From Glebionis coronaria (lineage: Eukaryota; Streptophyta; Magnoliopsida; Asterales; Asteraceae): 64,000 nucleotides of DNA. The stretch spans positions 281,528,880 through 281,592,879 of the forward strand of contig CM046874.1 of NCBI GenBank assembly GCA_025667525.1, written 5' to 3'. The position numbers and the translations under genes were made by a program. Positions 1 through 14,440 of this stretch are shown piece after piece. The notes below the pieces were generated by a model. It was not told the origin of the DNA and ran no database searches. It was given only the letters and a program-made list of their open reading frames with translations. Within the stretch, counting starts at the first letter, position 1. Each line of letters starts with the position of its first letter.

Positions 1-434
1 GCTGACTCCCCTTTCTTGTCGTCTCTTTTTTTTTCTTTAATAGTTGCAATTAGTCGGTTATGGTGTTGGGCCACTGGGTTCAAATGGGCCAAAAACCCTT
101 TTTTTTTTTTTTTTTTTTTTTTTAAACATATAATAACTTTGGCCCAATAAAAATTAACCCAACACAAATAATTTCTCAAACAAAGCCCGGACAAATAAAA
201 GATGACCGAAAATATTGCGACCCGCTCAAATCTTTTTCTTCAATATTTTTTCTTCATTCATCGGCGCTCACAATATCTTTTCTCCAAAAAATTAATTAAA
301 GCGGCCATTTTATTCCATTTCGCTCGTAACCTATATAATCACAAACACACTCAAAGTACATATATAACGACTAAAAAATATACAATTATACTAAATTAAC
401 ATGCTATGAGGTGTATGCAAAATACACCGATTAA
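1..434 (-). repeat. 3' LTR of Athila-1, partial (window edge)
   Basis: Aligns end to end with 8933-9354 of the right LTR. By eye there are only two substitutions plus length changes in poly-T runs, and the last ~230 bp appear identical. On the minus strand this is the start (U3) of the LTR. The rest lies left of position 1. The small open frame at 202-399 occurs unchanged at 9123-9320 because it is part of the LTR, and it is not a gene. Confidence 0.95.
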
Positions 435-448
435 CTCCCCTCAACTTT
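435..448 (-). other. polypurine tract of Athila-1
   Basis: Reads AAAGTTGAGGGGAG on the minus strand and directly abuts the start of the 3' LTR, the expected place for plus-strand DNA priming in an LTR retrotransposon. Confidence 0.75.
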
Positions 449-2162
449 AACTTTTACCGTCTCGTGTAAAAATAAAATAAAAATATACAAACATGTTAAT
501 TTCATAATTTTTAATCATACTATTGAAATTTAATCAAAAAAATCACATTCAACCTAATACATTAGTAACCATCCTATATGACAAATAATCCAAAAATGAT
601 TACCAATATTTTTGTCCTTCTTAAACACTTAGCATAACCATTCCCATTGATTCCATTTACTTTATATTTCATATAATTAACCATGTGACCAACGTACCTA
701 TTACACACCTATAATCAATATAAACATTAATCTAAAACAAGAGGTGAGAATATCGTACACCTTTTATAACGTTGGAGTTTTTATAGCATAAGAGCACATC
801 ATAAGCCATCATACTTTAGCTTACATACTTCCACTTTTTTTTCATCATTTTTTTTTTCATTTTTTCCACTCTTTTTTTTTCTTTTCATTTTTTTTTCTTT
901 TTTTTTTTCACATCACACATCAGCTCTATCTTTTTTAGCCATTCGAGACCGTTTCTTATACAAGTCATCCCAAACACTTTATACACTCCTTTTAAGGTTG
1001 ATATAAAGACCAATTATTCAGAAAAAATGAATATCTATCCTATAGGTGCATACTAAGATACATTGGCACATGAGAACCGGTTAATTAAGTCTGTTTAATT
1101 AAATGGGAACAGTTATACTTCGTGCCTACTGGTACATCACATGATGGAGTTATCTACCACATAGTATAATTATACAATGCACTAAAATTAAACTAATCTT
1201 TCTAATTTCATTACAACAATACAAGGATTGGGTTATTTCACATAAAATTGTCTCAGCTAAGTGCAATGCTATCCATCATAAAAGTTGGCGTCTGACTCAT
1301 GCTAACAACTAAAGTATCACCTTGCGCGGGTGACGAATCAGATAGGCAAGCCCAGCATATGACTACCACCAATAATTATGACAGTTCTCCAACCCTTTTC
1401 TAAGGCCACCGTGCGCGGGTGGCGAGCCGAATAAGATCAATTTTACATGTCCTAACCCAACTATTACATTACTATATTTCATATTATTTATTCAAACTTT
1501 TTACTCGATCTAAGCAAAGTAAGTAGAGGGAATTTAACCGGCGTGGTTTGATCATCTAATTATACATATGCCTAACTACATGCAAACAATCAAATCAATT
1601 TAATAACCAAACTATACAATGAAATCGGGTGCACCTGATAATTTTGGCCAAATCCTCTAGCTTGCTCCAATAAATCATTCACAAACTAATCTTCAGAATC
1701 TGCAAACACTCAACAAACATATATGTAGAAGAAACTTCCACATCTAATTAGCACAAGACTCTTATAATGTGATTTAAAATTTTAAAAATTTTCAATTTTT
1801 CCCAAAATCACATTTTAACCCATTTTGACCAAAATTTCACACAAAAACATGTAACACATGTGCCACCCCCCCCTCAACTTAAAGCATTGCATTATCCCTA
1901 ATGCAAAAACTTTAAATTAAAATTTTGGTTAAAAATCAATTTGACAAACTCACATAAAAAAAAAGAACCTAACTCACTTTCGTAGGAATCACGGTTGCAT
2001 TTAGCGTATGCAACAAGCCTTTAAACCACTCGGTAGCCCGACTGGACGAGTTTTGTCTCGTGAGGGTTTGTAGTGAACACACCCACAAAGTTCCACAAAC
2101 CACGGGTTGCCTCCCGCGAAGCGCTAAGTTTACCGTCTTCAGCCAGACATAACTCGTATGAG
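449..2162 (-). other. 3' noncoding region of Athila-1
   Basis: About 1.7 kb between the gag-pol stop and the 3' LTR. Athila relatives often carry an envelope-like frame here. None is visible, and only short frames exist. On the minus strand a G8 tract (complement at 1866-1873) follows a GCTTTAAGTTGAG context. A comparable motif (caatgtttaactttagtatggggg) lies after pol in Athila-2 near 50000. Poly-T rich stretches occur at 830-910. Confidence 0.7.
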
Positions 2163-5100
2163 CTATTGAGACGGTTGGATTGGTTCCAAGTAAACCACAT
2201 CCACCGTTTCCATCTGATCACTCTCCAACTCAACATACGGCTTTAAACGGTGTCCATTAACTTTAAAAGGCTCTCCACCCACCATATTTTTTATTTCAAT
2301 GGCTCCGTATGGAGAGACTTGAGTCACAACGTATGGACCCGTCCATTTACTTCTCAACTTTCCACGAAAAAGCTTAAGTCTAGCATTGAATAACCAAACT
2401 TTTTGACCAACCAAGAAGGACTTCTTGGTGATGTGTCGATCATGAAAAGCTTTGGTTTTCTCCTTATAAATCCTAGAACTCTCATAAGCATCACGTCTAA
2501 TCTCATCTAGTTCAGATAATTGAAGTTTCCTAGAACTACCCGCTTTCTCTAAATCCATATTAACGGTCTTAATCGCCCATTCAGCCCTATGCTCTATCTC
2601 AACCGGTAAATGACACGCCTTGCCATATACCAACTTATACGGTGACATACCAATAGGAGTCTTAAACGCCGTCCTATATGCCCACAAAGCATCATCTAAC
2701 CTCAAGGACCAATCTTTCCTATCACTACGAACGGTCTTTTCCAAAATCCGCTTAATCTCCCTATTAGATACTTCCACCTGTCCACTAGTCTGTGGGTGAT
2801 AAGGGGTAGCTATCCTATGATTAACTCCATAGTGTTTCAGTAATTTCCCAAATCTAAAGTTCTTAAAGTGAGAACCCCCATCACTAATTATAGCCTTAGG
2901 AATTCCATGTCTAGCAAAAATATTCTTCTTAACAAACTTAAGAACTACACTATGGTCATTGGTTCTAGTAGCCTCAGCCTCTACCCACTTAGACACATAA
3001 TCAACTGCCACTAAAATGTACACATTGCCATGGGAAGTGGGGAATGGTCCCATAAAATCAATACCCCACACGTCAAAGATCTCAACAACAAGTATGGGAT
3101 TCATAGGCATTTGATCACGCCTTGAAATCCCTCCAACTTGTTGGCAACGAATACATGCTTTCACAAAAGACTGGGCATCCTTGAAGATAGTCGGCCAAAA
3201 GAAACCGCTTTGTAGAATTTTATGCCCAGTTTTCGTAGCACCAAAGTGTCCACCACATGCATAAGAATGGCAATGAGCCAATATGTCCATATGCTCATGG
3301 TCTGGAACACATCTCCTAACAACTTGGTCAGCACATACCTTATATAGCTCCGGATCCTCCCAAAAATAATGCTTCAACTGAGAGAAGAAGTATTTTCTTT
3401 GTTTCTTGGACCAAAAATCCGGGAGCTTTTTAACAGCTAGATAATTAACTATATTTGCGTACCAAGGAACCTTAGAAACCTCAAATAAACTTTCATCCGG
3501 AAAGCTTTCCTTAATCACATCAGAAGGGTTGAACGGCGGAGGGATAATTCTAGACAAATGGTCGGCAACTACATTTTCTGACCCCTTTTTATCCCGAATT
3601 TCTAGATTAAATTCCTGTAAAAGCAAAATGCACCTAAGCAACCTCGGTTTTGTCTCTTTCTTAGGCAACAAATGTCTTAAGGCACTATGATCTGAGAATA
3701 CTATCACCTTAGAATGCCCCCAAATATATGACCTAAACTTATCAAGAGCAAAAACCACGGCTAACAACTCTTTTTCAGTAGTGGTGTAATTCATTTGAGC
3801 TTCTGAAAAAGTCTTACTAGCATAAAAGATCACAACGGGTTTCTTATCGACCCGTTGTCCTAGAACCGCCCCAGCGGCATAATCACTCGCATCACACATG
3901 ATCTCGAAAGGCTTCGACCAATCAGGTGATTGCAGAATAGGGGCTTCTACAAGCTTTTGCTTAAGCATGTTGAATGCTTTAAGACATGATTCATTAAAGA
4001 CAAAACGTGCATCTTTTAAGAGTAGATTGCAAAGAGGCTTTGATATTGCACTAAAATCTTTAATAAATCGCCTATAGAACCCGGCATGACCAAGAAAAGA
4101 TCGCACACCTTTGACGGTAGTGGGAGGAGGAAGGGTTGAAATTACTTGAACTTTGGCACGGTCAACCTCAAATCCTTTTTCAGACACAACATGCCCTAAT
4201 ACAATTCCCTCTCGAACCATGAAATGGCTCTTCTCCCAACTAAGCACCAAATTAGTTTCGGTGCATCTTTTTAACACACTTTCAAGCTGATCAAGGCAGC
4301 TTTCAAAGGATTGACCAAAAATGGAGAAATCATCCATAAATATCTCTACAGATTCTCCAACCATGTCAGAAAAGATACTCATCATACATCGCTGAAAGGT
4401 AGCGGGTGCATTACACAGGCCAAAAGGCATTCTTCGAAATGCAAACGTTCCATAAGGACATGTAAACGTAGTTTTGGCCTGGTCATCAGGATGGATGGGT
4501 ATTTGATTATAACCGGAATACCCATCCAAGAAGCAATAGAATTTCTTACCAGAAAGCTTCTCAACTATTTGATCAATGAAAGGTAGTGGGAAGTGATCTT
4601 TAGATGTGGCATTATTCAGCTTACGGTAATCTATACAAACTCTCCACCCAGTGACTGGTCGGGTTGTGAGTTTTTCCCCATTCTCGGTTTCTACAACGGT
4701 GATTCCGGCCTTTTTAGGCACCGTTTGAGTAGGACTTACCCATTTACTATCCGAGATGGGATAGATGATACCGGCATCTAACCATTTAAGAACTTCCGTC
4801 TTGACTACCTCTTTCATATTAGGATTCAGTCGCCTTTGCGCATCTCTTGCTGGCTTCATATCTGGGTCCGTAACAGTTCGATGCATACATAATGAAGGGC
4901 TGATCCCTTTTAAGTCTGCAATCGTCCATCCCACTGCTGCTTTGTACTTGGAAAGCACTTTTAGAAGTGCTTCCTCTTGTGATTCGGAAAGATCAGAAGC
5001 AACAATAACGGGTAAAGTATTGTTAGGACCTAGAAAAGCATATTTGAGATTAGATGGCAAAGGTTTTAGTTCAAGAGTTGGAGGCACCTCTAAAGACGGC

Positions 5101-7802
5101 TTCGTAGCCGTGTCAAAAGTAGAAGGCAAGGGCTCTACTTTATAAGACCAAGGTGGTTTTTGATGGTCCAAAGAACTGACCAAACACTCTTGAATCTCTA
5201 GAACTTCAACAACATCAAGAATCTCCTCATTATCACCAGTTAGATATAATTCCAAAGGATCATTCTTAAGCATACGGGATGCATACTTTTGAACTTCCTC
5301 ATCAATCACATCTACTTGGTAACATTCATTCATCGTAGGAAAATTCATAGAATTAAACACATTCAATCTTATCTTCTTATTACCGAAGGCAATATCCATG
5401 GCGCCAGTCCGACAATTAATCCTAGCATCTATCGTGGCTAAAAATGGGCGCCCAAGGATAATAGTTGGTTGAACATCTTTGTATTGTGACTCGGTGTCCA
5501 TAACAAAGAAGTCAACTGGGTAATAGAAATCATCAACTTTCACAATAACATCCTCTAAGATACCTCTAGGAATCTTGGTAGATCGATCGGCTAAGGAAAT
5601 AATGGTGTCTGTCTTACGAAGAGTTCCTAAGTCATACTTATCAACCAAACTAGCAGGAAGGATGTTAATACTGGCACCAAGATCAAGGAGCGCCTTCTTA
5701 ATGGCAATATTTCCGACCACAACTGAAATCAGTGGTGCTCCAGGATCTTTGAATTTAGGAGGAAGGGAGCTAGATAAGACTGCGCTAACATGCTCAGTTA
5801 GGTCAATCTTTTTAGGCAAAGACGCCTTCAGCTTCCTCTTCTGGGTACACAAGTCCTTTAAAAACTTGGCATATGCAGGAATTTGCTTGATAGCATCAAT
5901 AAGGGGAAGATTGATCTTAACTTGCTTGAAAGTCTCCCACATATCCTCAGCATGAGGACCCTTTTTAGCTAACTTTGCAGATGTCGATTTCTCCAAAGCC
6001 GTAGGGTAAGGTGTGCTGGACACACAACCCTCCTTAACTTCAGGAGATTCAGTAGCTTTAGGATTCGGTGTTGTTGGTTTAGGAAAATCATTTAACAAAT
6101 CATTTACCAACTCAGAACCGGACTTAACATTATCAGAATTTTTACCTTCAACAATAATTTCATCATCGGTAACGAAATCCTCGACATCAGGAGAATTTGG
6201 AATTCCCTTTTCATTGTTGTAGATTTTCCCGTTTCGAAGAGATGTCACCATATTCACGTGCTCATTTCCATTTTTCTTGTGTGCGGGATTCATGGTGGGG
6301 TAGCTCGGTAGCCTTCCCTCATCTCTTTTGCTTAATTGATCCGCTAATTGACCAACTTGTCTCTCAAGAGCTGTAATAGATTTAGTATTGGTCTCGTGTC
6401 TTTGATTAGTGACCTCAAATTTTCTATTGATCTCTTGATTGTTGGTAGATAATGAATCCATAAGCCTATCAAACTTTCGGTCAAGGTTCAAGAGACGGTT
6501 GTCATCTTGGCCTTGGCCCTGATTTGGATATTGTTGTTGTGGCCTATGATTGTAAGAATTTTGTTGGAAGTTAGATGAATCGCCACCCTCATACCTTGGT
6601 TTGTAACCATAGTGTTGTTGTTGGGTATTATTAGGGCGATTGTCTTCATCTTTCCAACGGAAATTGGGGTGATTGCGCCATCCAGGATTGTAACTTTCGG
6701 AGAATGGGTCATTTCGTGGACGACCACCATAGACTCCATTTACCTCCTCATTTGGTGGCGCCCCCCAACTTTGACAATTATCGACAGAGTGACTCGGATC
6801 ACCACACATTGAACACCCACTATGCGACACATTAGACACATTCGGAACACCTTTTCCTATATTTTTCAACAAAATATCAACTTTCTTACTTAACTCGCTA
6901 ATTTCGGAATGTGTGCCACGTTGATTAGACACAAAATTGGCGGAAGATGGGTGGTTGTTTAGATCCACTGAAGCTTGGGTCTTAGAACCTTTGCTTAATT
7001 TTTCAAAAAACTCCCATTCTTCCTCCATAGGTCGCGAGAAAAACATACCCCCACTAGTGGCCATCACAAATTGTTGGTTGTTATAATCCAACCCATCATA
7101 GAAGACTTTGACAAGCTCCCATTTTGGAACATCGTGATGAGGGCATGTTCTTAATAACTCCTTAAGTCTATTAAATGCTTCATGAAACTGCTCGCCTGGG
7201 ATTTGACGAAAGGATTTAATCTTATTCCTAATGGCAGCAGTCTTACTTATAGAATAAAATTCCTCAAGAAAAGCAGATTGCATTTCAGACCATGAGTTAA
7301 TACTACCTGGCTCAAAAGATGAGAATCAGTCCTTAGCTTGATCTTTAAGAGAAAAAGGAAAAAGGCGAAGTCTTACCTCATCCTTGGTAATGTTATTAAC
7401 CTGATGTGTGTCAGCAATTGAGAAGAATTCTCGCAGATGTGCATATGGCTCCTCACGACCTCTAAACACTGACAAAATTGCTATGAGGTTCGGCTGGATC
7501 TTGAAGTTACTTGTAACCCCTTTAACCGGATCCGGATAGACGATAGGCGAGGGATCCTCGAAGATCCCCGGCCTGTAATAAGAATCAACACCCCGTGGTG
7601 GAGATTCTCCTCCGCTACTACTGCCGCTAGCACTTCCGCCAGCATCTTCGTCACCTGGCATTTCAGCGAAAAGCTCTGCTAAACCTGAAAAATCAAGATT
7701 AGTAGAAAACTGTCGAAACGTCTTTCTTCTTAACCTTGCACTTTTCTCAACCTCAGGATCGTAAGATAACGGTGATGTTCGTCCCGATCTGCGTGTGCGC
7801 AT
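2163..7802 (-). pseudogene. gag-pol: Athila-type gag-pol polyprotein, one in-frame TGA
   Basis: A single reading frame of about 1,880 codons from ATG 7802 to the stop at 2163, interrupted only by TGA at 7326-7328, in a context where family members usually have TGG (Trp). In order: a gag domain; a CCHC knuckle ([14 protein letters not shown], intact); a coiled, Gln/Asn-rich linker; an aspartic protease with DLGAS near 5675; reverse transcriptase with FMDD near 4330; RNase H around 3650-3950; an integrase HHCC finger near 3190-3320; and the D,D,E residues in DFMGPF (near 3050), ISDGGSHF (near 2875) and GQVEVSNRE (near 2755). The C-terminus is the short basic domain usual in this lineage, with no chromodomain. 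All visible catalytic motifs are intact. The TGA separates about 158 N-terminal codons from the rest, so the protein would not be made without readthrough or correction. The start was chosen for its short distance (about 150 bp) from the primer site and its basic N-terminus. Confidence 0.93.
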
Positions 7803-7949
7803 ACACTAACCTGCACAGTCACAAGAAACAAACAAAACAAGAAACAAACAAACAAACAAAACAAAACAAGAAAAATAAAATCTTTTTGTATTTTTGTATT
7901 TTATTAAAGAAAAATATTAACAAAAACTTAAACGAAAAGCTCACTGAGT
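7803..7949 (-). other. leader of Athila-1
   Basis: About 150 bp between primer site and gag ATG. It is A/C-rich on the plus strand with repeated AAACAAACAAAC. No further signal is visible. Confidence 0.5.
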
Positions 7950-7966
7950 CCCCGGCAGCGGCGCCA
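7950..7966 (-). other. primer binding site, tRNA-Asp type
   Basis: Minus strand reads TGGCGCCGCTGCCGGGG, complementary to the 3' end of plant tRNA-Asp (family knowledge) with one mismatch. It lies 6 bp from the LTR edge. Athila-2 uses the same site at 43128. Confidence 0.88.
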
Positions 7967-7972
7967 AAAATT

Positions 7973-9354
7973 TGATCGGCGTCGAAGTACCGGTCAAAAA
8001 TAAACCTAATTACCTTATATTAGATAGGGTAAATGGGTATCGATCCACGAGGACTATGTGGTTTTAGTTTAAGTTTTGAGGTGATCACTGATCAATAAAG
8101 GTTTTGGTTTTGAAATCTGACAACTAAAATACTTTTGATAATAAAAATGCTGATTAAAAATTAAAATAATTATTAAACTAATAGTAAAGCTAGAAAAATA
8201 AAATAAGATGTAAACAATTAAAAGAACAATGCAATCCCTTCCAGCTCCTAATATTTATGGTTGATCACACTAATGGATTATTGAAACTTTTTAGAACCGA
8301 TTACAAAGATTATATTGACTTAATATGAATGAATTAATGTCGGCATTTATTATGTTTATCAATGACTCGCAATAATAAATCTTATATTAATCCAACCAAT
8401 AATTATGTTTTAACAATTTATTTAGGCACAACTTATGTTTATATACGACCATCTTTTTTTTTTTTACTAAATAAAATAAGTATGAATCGTTAACTAACAA
8501 TAAATTGTCTAACACAAATAATTAAACATAATATCAAATCGATAAAAATAACTTATAAATAAATTATAAATCAATGTAATAAAAATATGATAATCCAAAA
8601 GTAATGATCAAACCATAAATAAAGTTACCGGAAGGAATTACAACAAAATTAGCCAGACATTGCGGTACACTCGACCCGCCTTATAACAACCATCATCTTT
8701 TTTTTTATATTCTTCCGCAGCCGTCTTTTTGTCCAACCCAATCCTCCACTTTGGGACAAAAAGAATCCTTTCAAAAAAACAAAATTGTCTTTTTTTTTTT
8801 TTAATCGGGAAAAAAAAAAATCTACTTCCTCTTTTTTTTTTTTCCGATTCTTCTTTGCGGCTAAATTAAAAACGCAACCTTTTTGTGAATTCCCTCAATG
8901 TCCCCACCTTTCTTTTGCAATTGTGTTTTGCGGCTGACTCCCCTTTCTTGTCGTCTCTTTTTTTTCTTTAATAGTTGCAATTAGTCGGTTATGGTGTTGG
9001 GCCACTGGGTCCAAATGGGCCAAAAACCCTTTTTTTTTTTTTTTTAACATATAATAACTTTGGCCCAATAAAAATTAACCCAACACAAATAATTTCTCAA
9101 ACAAAGGCCGGACAAATAAAAGATGACCGAAAATATTGCGACCCGCTCAAATCTTTTTCTTCAATATTTTTTCTTCATTCATCGGCGCTCACAATATCTT
9201 TTCTCCAAAAAATTAATTAAAGCGGCCATTTTATTCCATTTCGCTCGTAACCTATATAATCACAAACACACTCAAAGTACATATATAACGACTAAAAAAT
9301 ATACAATTATACTAAATTAACATGCTATGAGGTGTATGCAAAATACACCGATTA
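7973..9354 (-). repeat. 5' LTR of Athila-1
   Basis: About 1.38 kb. Its plus-strand left edge begins TGATCGGCG next to the primer site, and its right edge lies at the junction with element B sequence. Very AT-rich, with long poly-T runs (8450, 8695, 8790, 8830, 9030). Its last 422 bp match 1-434. Confidence 0.92.
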
Positions 9355-10780
<1,426 letters not shown>

Positions 10781-11134
10781 CTTTAAGTATATATTTTTTA
10801 ATGAAAATTGAATTTATGTGTGTTTGTATTAGAAGTTTAGTATATGTAGTGTTAGTTATGGCATTGATATTTTAATAATGTAGCATAGAATAGACAAAAA
10901 TAACTTAGTTTAAGATATTTTATTTATTTAAAAATATTATTAGTTAACTGAATTTGCATACGTTAACGGTATTAATAAGTTTGTTACATTAAATTTTTTT
11001 TGAATTTTAATAGTATTGCATAAATATTTTATGTATTTTTTAATTTTATGAGGTAATAAATTTTGTATGTTGTTATGAATAACGTTTTTACATTAATTTT
11101 TTTAAAATTAATATTATTGTTGTGCATTTTTATA

Positions 11135-12775
11135 ATTTTTTATTTAAGACATTGTTTCACCATCATTCCTTATATATTTTTATAGAATTTTGTATTTATG
11201 GCATCATTTGTAATTCCTATATATATTTTTATAGAATTTTGTATTTAAGGCATCATTTGTAATTCCTATATTATTCTTGAAGCATTTTATGGAGTCATTT
11301 TTATAGAATTTTGTATTTAAGACATTGTTTCAGCATCCTTCCTTTTATATTTTTATAGAATTTTATATTTAAGACATCATTTGTAATTCCTATATATATT
11401 TTTATAGAATTTTATATTTAAGACATCATTTGTAATTCCTATTTTATTTTTGAAGCATTTTATGGAATCATTTTTATAGAATTTTTATTTTAAGCATTGT
11501 TTCACCATCCTTCCGTATATATTTTTATACAATTTTGTATTTAAGGCATCATTTGTAATTCCTATATATATATTTATAGAATTTTGTATTTAAGGCATCA
11601 TTTGTAATTCCTATTTTATTTTTGAAGCATTTTATGGAATCATTTTTATATAATTTTGTATTTTAGGCATTGTTTCACCATCCTTCCATATATATTTTTA
11701 TAGAAATTTGTATTTAAGGCATCATTTATAATTTCTATATATATTTTAATAGAATTTTGTATTTAAGTCATCATTTGTAATTCCTATTTTATTTTTGAAG
11801 CATTTTATTGAATCATTTTTATAGAATTTTGTATTTAAGGCATTATTTCACCATTCGTCCTTATATATTTTATAGAATTTTGTATTTAAGGCATCATTTG
11901 TAATTCCTATATATATTTTTATAGAATTTTGAATTTAAGGCATCATTTTTAATTCCTATATTATTTTTGAAGTACTTTGTAGAATCATTTTTATAGAATT
12001 TTGTAGTTAAGGCATTGTTTCACCATCCTTCCATATATATTTTTATAGAATTTTGTATTTAAGGCATCATCTTTAATTCCTATATATATTTTTATAGAAT
12101 TTTGTATTTAAGGCATCATTTGTAATTCTTATTTTACTTTTGAAGCATTGTATTGAATCATTTTTTTTATAGAATTTTGTATTTAAGGCATTGTTTCACT
12201 ATCATTCCTTATATATTTTTAAAGAATTTTGTATTTAAGGCATCATCTGTAATTCCTATATATATTTTTATAGAATTTTATATTTAAGGCATCATTTATG
12301 ATTCCTATTTTATTTTTGAAGCATTTTATAGAATCATTTTTATACAATTTTGTATTTAAGGCATTGTTTCACCATCATTCCTTATATATTTTTATAGAAT
12401 TTTTTATTTAAGGCATCATTTGTAATTCCTATATATATATATTTTATAGAATTTTGTATTTAAGGCAACATTTTTAATTCCTATTTTATTTTTGAAGCAT
12501 TTTATGGAATCATTTTTATAGAATTTTGTATTTAAGGTATTGTTTCACCATCATTCCTTATATATTTTTATAGAATTTTGTATTTAAGGCATCATTTATA
12601 ATTCCTATATATATATATATATATTTATTGAATTTTGTGTTTAAGGCATCATTTGGAATTCCTATTTTCTTTTTGAAGCATTTTATGGAAACACTTTAAT
12701 GAATTACATGTGTCATTTTTTTATAATTTTGTATTTAAGGAATTGTTTCACCATCCTTCCTATATAAGGCTTTTT
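11135..12775. repeat. tandem array, ~172-bp higher-order unit, about 9.5 copies
   Basis: A basic ~48-bp module (core TTTTTATAGAATTTTGTATT, then AAGGCATCATTTGTAATTCC) recurs about three times per higher-order unit. The marker GTTTCACCATC recurs at about 11154, 11326, 11498, 11669, 11848, 12018, 12195, 12367, 12541 and 12747, a spacing of 170-179 bp with one longer last step. Copies differ by point changes and small indels. No coding signal. Confidence 0.9.
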
Positions 12776-12791
12776 GATTTGATTTGATATT

Positions 12792-12797
<6 letters not shown>

Positions 12798-12866
<69 letters not shown>
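12798..12866. repeat. (TA)n microsatellite inside the insert
   Basis: About 70 bp of TA repeat with one phase slip. It separates the tandem array from the gene-fragment part and could be an older internal boundary of a composite element. Confidence 0.95.
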
Positions 12867-12869
<3 letters not shown>

Positions 12870-12986
12870 CATTATATATAACAGGAGGGATTTGCCACGT
12901 CATCAATCAGGGCACTAATCCCAGTCAGCACCTGGGCTTACGTTTTGGGCTTACAAATTCCCGAACCCAATAAACTTAATCGCACC

Positions 12987-13171
12987 CTATAAAAACCAGA
13001 TCAAATCCCTAAATCAAATCGTTTGAATATTTCATAATCCTAGAATTCGTCTTCATACGAAACAAGAGCCAGAAACCCTAAAATTCGTTTTTTGTCATCG
13101 AAAACCCTAAGTTTTGAATGGTTGGGGATTACGAGAATTGTTGGAACAATAGCAAGACGCTGGTACCCTTG
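12987..13171 (+). promoter_or_regulatory. TATA-like box and possible 5' exon of a captured gene
   Basis: CTATAAAAA at 12987-12995 is followed by a pyrimidine/A-rich stretch with repeated CCCTAA motifs, an ATG at 13118, an open 18-codon stretch and a GT donor-like step at 13172. A matching AG lies near 13271. It looks like the start of a plant gene, but the product is not recognised. Confidence 0.35.
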
Positions 13172-14440
13172 GTAATTAATAAATGCTTACTTTGATGTTA
13201 TAGTTTCTTCTTTTTTTAATTGTTCATATGCGAAGTTTATTGATGTATATTATGTTACTATCATAATATAGGTTGAAGGGATAATGATGGGACATTGTTT
13301 CAATTGAAGAAGAGATCACGAGATGGAAATTCGTGGTTCAGCAAGAAGAAAGGTATGGAACAATTAAATACATCCAACATTGATCCGAAATAACTACTTC
13401 CCTTTATTCCAAATATGATTTTAGCTCTGACATTGTCAAGACTTGTGCTCCTACGCCTTTGATATGTTCAAGGTTTTCTGTTTCTTCCATTATTTTGACA
13501 AAAAGTGTTTCTACACTGAGGTTCCTTGTACGCTATACTTAATGATCGAGGTTTGTTGTGTCTTCCATTGTTTTAACAAAGAGTGTCTCTACACTGAGAT
13601 TAATTACTTGTGGGCTATTTTTTAGGTTGTTAGCAACCAGTTGTAGTCTTAATTCATATTTTTTAATTGTTAATATCATGTGGGTTATCGGTTTGTAGTT
13701 GTTGCTTATCGGTGGCAGTGGCTTTGCAGAAACACTGCAGACCTACGTCGTAAAGGTATAGACGTTGAAGCCTTTTCTTGAACCTTGGTAGTTTCGAGTA
13801 AGCCAAAGAAGAGAGGACATACCGAATAGCACTCTCGAAAATAGCATGATCATGACAAATGTTCATCTTGAGTCCAATGAATCTAAATATATATTATTTT
13901 TACCGAGTCCTTAATTATGGTGTTTTATTATCTTTGCTATTTTGTATATATAATTATCGTCATTATGACATTGCTTTAAATTCTAATTCGCCTCTTTGCA
14001 AAATTTAATACATTTTAATGTTATTTGTAGCGTGGTGGTGATTTGGAGGCAGTAGATCTTACCGAGCAAATTATTTGCTGCAATTATATCTGTCAAGGTT
14101 CTAGATTGAAGTTTTCAACTTGCTCTCCAGTTTGGAATATAATATTTGAGTTTCTACGGTTGCAGTAAGCTATAACAACTCAATATCAGTTCATCAGATC
14201 ACATATGAGCAAAGAGGTACCATCCTGATATTTGATTATCTGTTCTATTTGTTTCTGTGGATATTAGTATTTGAGTTGACTTAGAGTATACGATCATGTT
14301 TAATGTTTCAGACACAAAAAATTGTATCAGGGTCTGGATGATAAAATCAGAATTCGGTTAGTTTCATACTTTCACTTTGCTTTTAAGCCTTTAGATCTAT
14401 TTATGCGCTAATTGGATCACAAGGATGAATGTAGCATCAT
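13172..14440 (+). other. unidentified captured sequence in the insert
   Basis: AT-rich, intron-like DNA with short exon-like islands (for example near 13272-13352 and 14035-14095). An imperfect direct duplication occurs at 13468-13525 and 13549-13600, with shared TCTTCCATT and TCTACACTGAG. No frame over 70 codons is convincing. Confidence 0.4.

Larger units (their letters stand above)
1..9354 (-). mobile_element. Athila-type LTR retrotransposon (Athila-1), left end outside window
   Basis: Minus-strand Ty3/gypsy element. The 5' LTR is on the right (7973-9354), followed by a tRNA-Asp-type primer site, one long gag-pol frame, a 1.7 kb 3' noncoding region, a polypurine tract and the start of the 3' LTR (1-434, cut by the window edge). 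The right flank (TTACATAACTCTCGG) matches the uninterrupted LTR sequence at 30202, so the element inserted into element B's 5' LTR. The target duplication is probably TTACA or TAACT, but the left copy is outside the window. The exact LTR edge is uncertain by about 5 bp because flank and LTR end share bases. Confidence 0.93.

Noticed and set aside
202..399. 65-codon frame, repeated at 9123-9320
   Set aside because: It is LTR sequence duplicated with the element, not a gene.
4311..6812. Several plus-strand frames of 60-126 codons opposite Athila-1 pol
   Set aside because: Antisense shadows of the gag-pol frame, with no motifs of their own.
11135..12775. CRISPR-like array
   Set aside because: Repeats are contiguous and degenerate with no unique spacers, and the DNA is plant nuclear.
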